NCBI GenBank assembly: GCA_018896525.1
Contig: JAHIMR010000038.1
Span: 17,755 to 81,754, forward strand
Source: Actinomycetota bacterium
GTDB lineage: Bacteria; Actinomycetota; Geothermincolia; Fen-727; Anoxymicrobiaceae
DNA: 64,000 nt
Direction: 5' to 3'
Below are positions 48,711 through 56,658 of this stretch, piece after piece. The notes under the pieces were generated by a model, which worked only from the letters and a program-made list of their open reading frames with translations, was not told the origin of the DNA and ran no database searches. The number at the start of each line of letters is the position of its first letter. Within the stretch, counting starts at the first letter, position 1. The position numbers were made by a program, and so were the translations under genes.

Positions 48711-48992
48711 CTAGAAACTCTTTCCGCTCGTCCTAGCGTTTGATGCCGACGATGGCCCTGGCGAAGCCGAGTTGGATTCACCTCCGCCACTGTTTGTTAC
48801 CCACTCATCGACCTCCGAAAGCCTCAACCGCAGAAGACGACCTACCCGGTGAGCTGGCAAGCCTTTTGCTTCTATCCATCGGTAGACGGACTCCCTGGAC
48901 ACCCGGAGATGAGCGGCCACCTCCTCCACACCGACCCAACCTTCTTCAGCAACCATTTCCGTGCCTACCTCGTTCTTGTGAAGAGCGTTCAC
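48711..48992 (-). CDS. Excisionase-type helix-turn-helix protein (HTH_17)
   Basis: 'VGVEEVAAHLRVSRESVYRWIEAKGLPAHRVGRLLRLRLSEVDEWV'. Confidence 0.88.
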   Translation of the reverse strand: MNALHKNEVGTEMVAEEGWVGVEEVAAHLRVSRESVYRWIEAKGLPAHRVGRLLRLRLSEVDEWVTNSGGGESNSASPGPSSASNARTSGKSF

Positions 48993-49113
48993 TCTTGTCT
49001 ATGAGGTACAACGAGAGTATATGAGAATAGGCTCACGCTGTCAACTGGCGGCATGTTCTGGTAATGCGGGCGGGAGGAATAATCGCTTCCGGAAGGTGGT
49101 CAGGTCGGAAGAT

Positions 49114-50214
49114 TCAGGCGCCGCGGCGGGCCGGGCGGCGGGCGGGCGGCGTGCTCGAGAGCTGCAGCCGGATTGGGGGCGGGCGGAACGCAATGACGAA
49201 CGCCACCAGGCCCGCTATCAGAAAGAACATCATCCAGAGCGAAAAGAAGTTTCTCCCGTAACTTGAAAGCGCCTCGTCAAATAGAGTGCCAATACTCAGC
49301 TTGAGCGGTATCACGCTATTGAACCGTACGTCCAGCATGAAGTACACTATGCGTCCGGCGCTTACGAAGAACATCGCGATCGCGGCCGCTATAAGGCCGA
49401 GTTTCCAGTTGAAATGACGTCCGGACCCAAACGCTACCGCCACCCCCACCGCGAAGCCGATGACCCATCCGAATATCCCCCGGTCCCAGTGCAGCCACCA
49501 GGCAAGCCCGGCGTAGGCGGCAGCGCTGAGAACGCCGGCCAGCAGCCCCCACAACACCCCTTTTATGTAAGACGGGTTTCTCGTCATTTCGCCGTCGTAA
49601 TCCATTGGGACCTGCATCGAAATGCGCTCTTCACCGGGCAGGTGTCGCTCTTTCACCGCGGCGTGCTTACCTTTGCCCTCCGGTGCCCGCTTCTCCTTGT
49701 CGACCGGCCCGGTGGGAAAACCCTCGGAGACCATAACCGCCTGCTGGCGATCCTCGGAGGACAGCGCCCTCCTCTTCTCACCCTCCGGTACCAGTGCCGG
49801 CTCGCCCGCAGTCCCGCCATCCGGCTCCTCCGGGGGTTGAAATCCCTCCTCCGGGTCACGCCTGGCCGCCCGGCGCGGCTCCTTGATATCACCCCAGAAC
49901 TCCTCCTTCTCCCGGGGGGAAATCCCCGGGGGAGGAGGCGGTGGCGCAACGGCCGCTTCCGGTGGCGCGGCAACCGGTTGCTCGGTGGGCTTCTTCAACT
50001 GCTTCTTCTTGACCTTCTCTTTTTTCTCCTTCTTCGCCTTGGCTTTCGGTTCCCGCGGACCGAGCTTGGAGGCGAAGCGCTCTATCTCCGCCTGGTGACA
50101 ATCAGGGCAGTAGTGTGACTCCCGCGTTTCCTGCACGCACTGGCGGCAGAAGCTCTGGCCACAGTTCATGCAGGTGAATGAGGCCTCCTGGCCGGGATGT
50201 CTCTTACACTCCAA
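49114..50214 (-). CDS. Zinc-finger (B-box-like) membrane protein
   Basis: 'CKRHPGQEASFTCMNCGQSFCRQCVQETRESHYCPDCH' then charged/Pro-rich linker and about 4 TM segments. Confidence 0.8.
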   Translation of the reverse strand: MECKRHPGQEASFTCMNCGQSFCRQCVQETRESHYCPDCHQAEIERFASKLGPREPKAKAKKEKKEKVKKKQLKKPTEQPVAAPPEAAVAPPPPPPGISPREKEEFWGDIKEPRRAARRDPEEGFQPPEEPDGGTAGEPALVPEGEKRRALSSEDRQQAVMVSEGFPTGPVDKEKRAPEGKGKHAAVKERHLPGEERISMQVPMDYDGEMTRNPSYIKGVLWGLLAGVLSAAAYAGLAWWLHWDRGIFGWVIGFAVGVAVAFGSGRHFNWKLGLIAAAIAMFFVSAGRIVYFMLDVRFNSVIPLKLSIGTLFDEALSSYGRNFFSLWMMFFLIAGLVAFVIAFRPPPIRLQLSSTPPARRPARRGA

Positions 50215-50287
50215 TTCATTCCCCTCTTTTCGCTACGTCTATGTTATCCAATTATACGCCATCAGGCCTTTTACCGGCGCCGGCGGC

Positions 50288-53200
50288 TCACCTGGCGCCG
50301 ATGGACCCGGTGCCACCCTGCCTGCCGTTCCAGTACATCGCCCTCTCGGCCATCACCGGCTCGGGCGTTGTTATCCTCACCGAGAAACTCGAGGCGGGAA
50401 CGTACTGGGCCGCGTCCAGGCTGGTCCTGCATCGCGGCGGCAATTCTACCTGAACCGGCACCACCGACCCGTCCTGGGTCATGAAAGTCACGGTCGCGGT
50501 CTGCGACTCCTCGCCCGGGTTGTCGATAAGCAGCCACGTTTCGAAACCGTAGTCGGTACACCCCTCGGCCAGGTACCAGGTCGTGCCCGGCCCCGGGGAC
50601 CCCACCGTACAGTGGCCGGCGCCGCGGTTGTTCCAGTACATCGCCCTCTCGCATACGACCGGCACATCGGAGGAGACCTGCGTCGAAACGTCGGCGATGC
50701 CCACCGCGGTCTGCAGGTTCACGGTGTGCCGTGTGTTGCCCCCCACTGTGTAGACCTTCTCCACCGTCTCTCCCCCGGACTCCCGGTAGGTGACGGTTAC
50801 CCTCGCCTCATCGTCCCCCGGGTTCCCGATGAGTAGCCAGGTTTCGAAGCCCCAATCGGTGGAGCCCTCCGACAGGTACCAGGTGTTCGATGGGGCCTTG
50901 CACCCGATGGTGCCGGTGCCGCAGTTGCGACCGCCGTAGTACATCGCGCGCTCGGCCACCACCCCTGGTTCCCCGGACCCGACGTGCACGCTGAACTCCC
51001 CCGGACCGACTTCATCGAGCGCGTCTACGGTCAACCGGGAGTGCGGCTCCAGAAGGTGCTTCGTCGTGTGGACACCTCCATCGTCGAACATGTACCTGAG
51101 AGTTACCTCCACCGGGTCGTCTCCCGGGTTCCCCACCAGGACGTACGTCTCGAACCCGTAGTCGGTGCACCCCTCGGCGAAGTACCAGTCGCGGGAGAGC
51201 GATGTCGTACCGATCGAACCGTGGCCTTCCACCCGGCCGTTCCAGTACATCGCCCTTTCGCATATCACTTCGTGGCCGGCCCTGACCTCCACCGAAATGT
51301 TGGCGCCGGGGACCTCCGCCGCAGCGTTCACGGTGGTACGGCTGTCCGCCGGCAGGTCGCAGGCGTAAGTTTTCGTCTCTCCGGTGTCGTCCATGAACGT
51401 GACGTGTGCCACCGTCGCCTCGCCGGCCGGATTCTGGATGAGTACCCACGTCTCGAAACCGTAGTCGGTGCACCCCTCGGCGAAGTACCATTCCTCCGAC
51501 GGGCGCGGAACCGTATGGTCGACGTACGCCGTAATCTCGTCCTGTCCCTCGCGTCCCACCTCGTCACAGGCACGGGCGGTTAATCGGCGCGCCCCGTCGA
51601 CCTCCGCGTCGGTGTCCCACTGACATTCGTACGGCGCCGTCTTGTCGGTACCAATCAGGTTGTCGTCCACCATGAACTCCATACGGTCAACCTTCTCGTC
51701 GCTCTGGGCCGTCGCCCTGACGGTCAGAAGGCCCGCGACCGCCGAGCTGTCGGCCGGCTCGGTTATCTTCACCACGGGGCCGCCCCCGGGCAGAACTGTA
51801 AACCCTACCGCGTTGGACGCGTGGCCGTTTACATTAGCGGTCAAATCGCCTGTGACCGCGCCTGCCGGTACCCGGACCTTAATCTCGCCATCGGACCAAG
51901 ACTGGTAATCGGAGCCGACCACACCATTGAACGACACGTAACTCGCGCCCAGTTCGTCCAGGAACCAGGAGCCCCTGACCTCCACTATATCCCCCGCGTG
52001 CGCTTCCGGCGGCGAAACCGATGCCACCGACGGTGTTTCGAGCAGCGAGAAGGTTCCGGTGTCGCTCTGGTGTCCCCCAACAGTCACGACAACCGTACCG
52101 CCGGCCGCGCCGCTCGGAACCTCGACCTGCAAGAGGTTATCGGACCAGTATCCGTATGAGGCGACTTCAGCGCCCCCCACCGTCACCTTGCTTCCCCCCT
52201 GCTCGCCGGCGAAGTTCGACCCCCAGATGTAGATGAAGTCGCCCCTGTACGCCTGCTCCGGCTCAACCGTGTCCATGCCGGGCCGTTTCTCCCATGTGAC
52301 GCTCCACTGGTCAACCGTCGGGGTCACGTTAGTGTCGGTGGTGCTCAGCCGGCCCCGGAGCCTCAGGCCGGGGTGCTCCAGGGGGTCGATACCGGATATG
52401 TCACGCGGCGGGCTCTCCATATCCTCATAGCCGGCTATCACCACCCCCGACTCGTCCGTGAGTTCGATGCTCGCCTCGGTGCCCGGTGGGGACTCATCTT
52501 TGATGAACGTGACCTGGTCCCAGGCGAAGCGATAATCGGGGTCAAACCGGACAAGGCGGCACTCCCCTGTGGTGCCAAGGTATAGCTTGCCGAGATCATC
52601 GGTTGTGGCGGCGGTGACGCCGGAGTTCTGATAAGTCACGGGTCCCTTGTCGGTGAACCCCCGGCCCGGCACGAACCGGAACAGGCACCCCGAGTTCCCG
52701 GCGCCCCCGTAGAGGCCGCCTCCCGCGGTCGCAAGAGAAAGAACGGGCCCTTCTCCCTGGTAGGGGAACTCCTCCAGGTTGTCAAACGATTGGCTCGCGG
52801 GATCATAGGAGACCAGCTTCCCGCCCGGGCCGGTCCCGAAGTAGACCTTGCCGTCTCCCACCGACATCGAGTGCGCGCTGTGCTCATCGGAGAACTCAGG
52901 ATTGGTACAGTCCCAAACAATCCCCTGCGTCAAGGGATCGTACTTGATGAATCGGGCCGACGATGACATGGAACCACCGGGTGAGACCCCGGTCCCCCCG
53001 TATATCCACCCGTCCGGCCCCAGGGCCATTGACAGAAGCCTCCCCTGGACGCAGTCGCCTATGCCGGTGAACTCCTCCTTCAACGGGTCGTACCTCACCA
53101 GGCGCGCGGGGTCGCTTCCCTTGTCACCGGTCCCGATGTAAATCTCCCCGCCGTTGCCCTCGATCAACGAGAAAATCCCCTTGGCGTACTCAAGTGGCAC

Positions 53201-56200
53201 ACCGAGATCATCGACACGGAGCGAAACCGGGTCGAAGCGGAAAAGGCGTGCATCCTCCCCACCTTCGTCGTTCCCGGTACCACCATAGATGAACCCATCG
53301 TCACACGCCGCAAGGGAGAGTATCTTCTTGTGTCCCACCAGGGCGACCCCGCAGTCGTACACCTCGCCGGTCGCGGCATGGTATGCGAACAGGCGGGCGT
53401 CTTCCACACTCTCGTCGTTCGCGGTGCCACCGAAAACCACCTTGGCATCCCCGGGGTAGGCGCAAAGCGCGCCCACCGAATCATGACCCGCAAGGGATTC
53501 GGGCATGCCGAGTTCCATCAAGCCCGGCGTGATATCCACCGAGGTGCCGCAGGGACCAACCCCTGTCTTGTAGGGGTCCAGGCGGAAAACGTGGCCGTCC
53601 GCGCTCGTTCCCCCGAAAAGCACGCCGGCCTGGGTGAGCGCCGTGCTGCCCACCAATCTCTCTCCCGGGATGGGCATGCACACATCCCGAAAAGCACCGA
53701 GGGCGGGGTCGTAGGTTACAACGTGACCGTCCGCGGTTTCCCGCGTTCCAAACCAGATGACGCCATCCGGCGCGGCGGTGACGGCGGTCGCCAAACAAGT
53801 CCCGGAGAAGGGCTTCTCCAGGAGATCGTAGCCCGGTCCCGTCACGTCGTACGAGAAGAAATAACCGTTGCCTAAACCCCCGTATATCTTCTGGCCGGAA
53901 TAACAGAGCGAAGCTATGCTCATGTTGAAACGCTCGCCCTCGACCGGTGGTTCGCCGAGGTCCGTAAAATCACCGGGGGCTCCCTCGTACCTGAAGAGAT
54001 GGGCCGATTCATACGTGCCGACCTTCCATGTGCCCCCGTATATCTTGTCGTCATGGCCACAGAGGACCAGGGCCAGTACCCCCTCCCCCTCCACCGGGAC
54101 CTCCAGGTCCGTCTTGACGCCGCCATCGGGGTCGTAGGAGAAAAGGCGTCCCTCGTCCGGCTCGGAAGCGCAGTTGCTGGTGGCTCCGTATATCAGGTAA
54201 TCGGGCTCCGGACCCTCCGCGAGAGCGGAGACCCACCAGTTTTCGTCGGGCGCCGGCGGCCGTCCCAGGTCCGCGAACTCTCCCGTGGCGGGGTCGTACT
54301 CAAACAGCCTCCCGCCCTGGGGATTATGGAACTCCGACGGGTCAGCGAGACCGCCGGTGCCGGCGTATGTCGCGCCGTACACGGTTCCATCGTTAGCGAC
54401 GATTATGTCCTCTATCTCCCGTTCGCCGTTTACGGGTCGGCCCCTGTCCCACACCTGGTTGGTGGCGGGGTCGATTATGAGGAAGTGCGCCTGCCGGTAG
54501 GTCCCGGCGTACACGAGGTCCACGTTGGGGTCATAGACCATGCAGAACAACATCACCTGCTTGTGGACCACCCATCCCCGGTCAGCGAGGAACGCGTCCT
54601 CGTGGGAGAAGAGCTTCCCCCCGGTGGTCCCCCCGAAGACGTGGTCGTTGATGTGGCGAAGGGACCTGACGCCGGTGGACCCCGGTACGGAGCCGAGATC
54701 CCGAAGCACGCCGTCGTACATCCAGAGGTTACCGCCGGAAGTGCCGCACAGTACACCCGCGTCACCGTCGGCAAGGCTCCTGACGGGACTGCCGCAACTT
54801 TCCAGGTCGTGGAAAGAACCGTCAAACGAGAACAGGTTTCCCCCCTCCAGGCCAAGGTACACCACCCCACCCTCAACCGCGAGGGCGTTGATGGCCGTGC
54901 CGTCCGCGAAGCCGTGGCCATGTTCCTCTAGCAGCGAACCGTCCCAGGAGTACAGGTTGCCGTCGGCGGCCGCGATGAACACCTTGCCGTCGTTCCAGGC
55001 GAGGTCGTTTATGGAAACGCCCAACGGCAGTGTATCCAGAAGACTGAAGGAGGAGCCGCTGAAGGAGTGAAGTTCGCCGTCCTCCAACCCCAGGTATACG
55101 GTCGAATCATGGGCCAGCACCGCCCTGATGGGACTGCCGCCGGGTGATCCCAGGGGTTCGAGAGCGTCCTGGTACCTGTAGAGGTGACCATCCTGGCAAC
55201 CGAGATATACTTTCCCCGAAGCGGAATCAATGTCGTTGATGGCGTCCGTAGTGGAACCCAGGGGGTTATAAGTGGCCGGCCCGGCATAGGTGTAGAGCTC
55301 CCCGGCCTGGTTCGCGAGGTAGATCGTCTTTGAGCAATATGTCACGCCGGTAATCGCCGACGGAGGTTCCTCCGGGGAACCGTGGCCCTCGAAACCGGAC
55401 TGGCAGAAAAGGTGGCCCTCGCCGGAACCGTCGTCCCCTGTGCCCCCGTAGACCCTGCCCTCAGCCCCCGGGGAAAGCGCGTTTATCGGCGCTCCACCGG
55501 AGTTGGCCGGTACGCCCTGGTCGCTGAAACCCGCTCCACTTATCACGTGAATGTAAAGGTGTCCGTCATTGGAGCCTATGAACAGGTCGGTACCGGAGAC
55601 CGCCAGCGCGTTGATGGCGTTGGAGCCGGACGGCTGTTCCAGGTCGTTGAACGTGCCCGGCGGGTCTCCTAACGTGTAGCTGTACAGGTGGCCGTCCTCC
55701 GAGCCGATATAGAGCTCCGTCCCTGAAACCTCGAGGGCCAGAACTGCATCAGCGGCACCGCTGGGCTGGAGAAGGTCGTTGAATCCTTCAAGGTCGGTAT
55801 ATGAGAAAACGTGGCCGTTGGACGTACCCCCGTAAACAACGCCCCCGCTAAAGGCAAGCGCCAGTATGCCGCCTCCGCCGGGGGCCGCGTCCAGATCCTG
55901 GCACGGCCCCTGTACGGGGTCTCCCACGCCGTCGTATGGCTCGAAGGAGAAAAGGTGGCCGTCGGGGTCAGTACCCCCGTAGACCAGCGACGATCCGTCC
56001 GTCGTGAGCGCAGTCACCCGCAGCTCGTCTCCTGCCGGCAGCATCGGCTGCCCCCTGCTGTTGGAGACGCCCCAGTGGACCGGCCCCTGGTAACCCTCCT
56101 GGTATAGCTCCTCGGGGTTGTGCTCCACCAGGTGACCCCTGTCGCCGGTCCCGCAGTAGACGTTGGAGTTGGAGTCGCCGAGGGCCGTCCCAAGAACGGC

Positions 56201-56482
56201 ATACACCGTACTCTCCCCGGGGACGGCCACGCCAAGGTCTATGGGATCGGACTCCCGGAGTTTCAGCTTGCCGCCGCCGACCCTGGTGTCACTGAACTCC
56301 CTGATGCCCTCGTTGGAATCAAACGTATCCGACCACGACTCGTCGCCACGAACCGGGAACGCCCCCACCGGTGGGGCCAGCAACGCGAGCCCCAGCCACA
56401 GGATCAAGGCGATGATAACCACGGCGGACACAGTCTTTCTCAAGCTCCGCCTTATCCGCTTGTAGCATCGTTGACTGGTCAT
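50288..56482 (-). CDS. Giant secreted beta-propeller-like / IPT-TIG / Ig-like protein with four C-terminal WYFAEGCTDYGFETW modules
   Basis: 2064 aa; signal peptide; dozens of 'VYGGTxxxGHLFSYDP' blades; two TIG domains; Ig-like 'ITEPADSSAVAGLLTVRATAQSDEKVDRMEF'; four about 101-aa 'WYFAEG[CS]TDxGFET' modules. Confidence 0.88.
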   Translation of the reverse strand: MTSQRCYKRIRRSLRKTVSAVVIIALILWLGLALLAPPVGAFPVRGDESWSDTFDSNEGIREFSDTRVGGGKLKLRESDPIDLGVAVPGESTVYAVLGTALGDSNSNVYCGTGDRGHLVEHNPEELYQEGYQGPVHWGVSNSRGQPMLPAGDELRVTALTTDGSSLVYGGTDPDGHLFSFEPYDGVGDPVQGPCQDLDAAPGGGGILALAFSGGVVYGGTSNGHVFSYTDLEGFNDLLQPSGAADAVLALEVSGTELYIGSEDGHLYSYTLGDPPGTFNDLEQPSGSNAINALAVSGTDLFIGSNDGHLYIHVISGAGFSDQGVPANSGGAPINALSPGAEGRVYGGTGDDGSGEGHLFCQSGFEGHGSPEEPPSAITGVTYCSKTIYLANQAGELYTYAGPATYNPLGSTTDAINDIDSASGKVYLGCQDGHLYRYQDALEPLGSPGGSPIRAVLAHDSTVYLGLEDGELHSFSGSSFSLLDTLPLGVSINDLAWNDGKVFIAAADGNLYSWDGSLLEEHGHGFADGTAINALAVEGGVVYLGLEGGNLFSFDGSFHDLESCGSPVRSLADGDAGVLCGTSGGNLWMYDGVLRDLGSVPGSTGVRSLRHINDHVFGGTTGGKLFSHEDAFLADRGWVVHKQVMLFCMVYDPNVDLVYAGTYRQAHFLIIDPATNQVWDRGRPVNGEREIEDIIVANDGTVYGATYAGTGGLADPSEFHNPQGGRLFEYDPATGEFADLGRPPAPDENWWVSALAEGPEPDYLIYGATSNCASEPDEGRLFSYDPDGGVKTDLEVPVEGEGVLALVLCGHDDKIYGGTWKVGTYESAHLFRYEGAPGDFTDLGEPPVEGERFNMSIASLCYSGQKIYGGLGNGYFFSYDVTGPGYDLLEKPFSGTCLATAVTAAPDGVIWFGTRETADGHVVTYDPALGAFRDVCMPIPGERLVGSTALTQAGVLFGGTSADGHVFRLDPYKTGVGPCGTSVDITPGLMELGMPESLAGHDSVGALCAYPGDAKVVFGGTANDESVEDARLFAYHAATGEVYDCGVALVGHKKILSLAACDDGFIYGGTGNDEGGEDARLFRFDPVSLRVDDLGVPLEYAKGIFSLIEGNGGEIYIGTGDKGSDPARLVRYDPLKEEFTGIGDCVQGRLLSMALGPDGWIYGGTGVSPGGSMSSSARFIKYDPLTQGIVWDCTNPEFSDEHSAHSMSVGDGKVYFGTGPGGKLVSYDPASQSFDNLEEFPYQGEGPVLSLATAGGGLYGGAGNSGCLFRFVPGRGFTDKGPVTYQNSGVTAATTDDLGKLYLGTTGECRLVRFDPDYRFAWDQVTFIKDESPPGTEASIELTDESGVVIAGYEDMESPPRDISGIDPLEHPGLRLRGRLSTTDTNVTPTVDQWSVTWEKRPGMDTVEPEQAYRGDFIYIWGSNFAGEQGGSKVTVGGAEVASYGYWSDNLLQVEVPSGAAGGTVVVTVGGHQSDTGTFSLLETPSVASVSPPEAHAGDIVEVRGSWFLDELGASYVSFNGVVGSDYQSWSDGEIKVRVPAGAVTGDLTANVNGHASNAVGFTVLPGGGPVVKITEPADSSAVAGLLTVRATAQSDEKVDRMEFMVDDNLIGTDKTAPYECQWDTDAEVDGARRLTARACDEVGREGQDEITAYVDHTVPRPSEEWYFAEGCTDYGFETWVLIQNPAGEATVAHVTFMDDTGETKTYACDLPADSRTTVNAAAEVPGANISVEVRAGHEVICERAMYWNGRVEGHGSIGTTSLSRDWYFAEGCTDYGFETYVLVGNPGDDPVEVTLRYMFDDGGVHTTKHLLEPHSRLTVDALDEVGPGEFSVHVGSGEPGVVAERAMYYGGRNCGTGTIGCKAPSNTWYLSEGSTDWGFETWLLIGNPGDDEARVTVTYRESGGETVEKVYTVGGNTRHTVNLQTAVGIADVSTQVSSDVPVVCERAMYWNNRGAGHCTVGSPGPGTTWYLAEGCTDYGFETWLLIDNPGEESQTATVTFMTQDGSVVPVQVELPPRCRTSLDAAQYVPASSFSVRITTPEPVMAERAMYWNGRQGGTGSIGAR

Positions 56483-56573
56483 GTTGCTCCAGTACGCGTC
56501 ATACGTTTCAACTTATATAACGTGTCGGGCTTGCTTGAGGGCCGCACTTGAATCGCTTGAAATACGTGGGGTC

Positions 56574-56638
56574 CAGACCCCGCGTCGTGCATTCAGGCGA
56601 TTTTAAGAAATGCGATAAGACGCACGATGCGGGGTCTG
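56574..56638. repeat. Long-arm inverted repeat downstream of repeat-protein gene
   Basis: cagaccccgcgtcgtgc / gcacgatgcggggtctg, 17-bp arms with one mismatch. Confidence 0.7.
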
Positions 56639-56658
56639 AACATCCTCGTGACTGTTTA

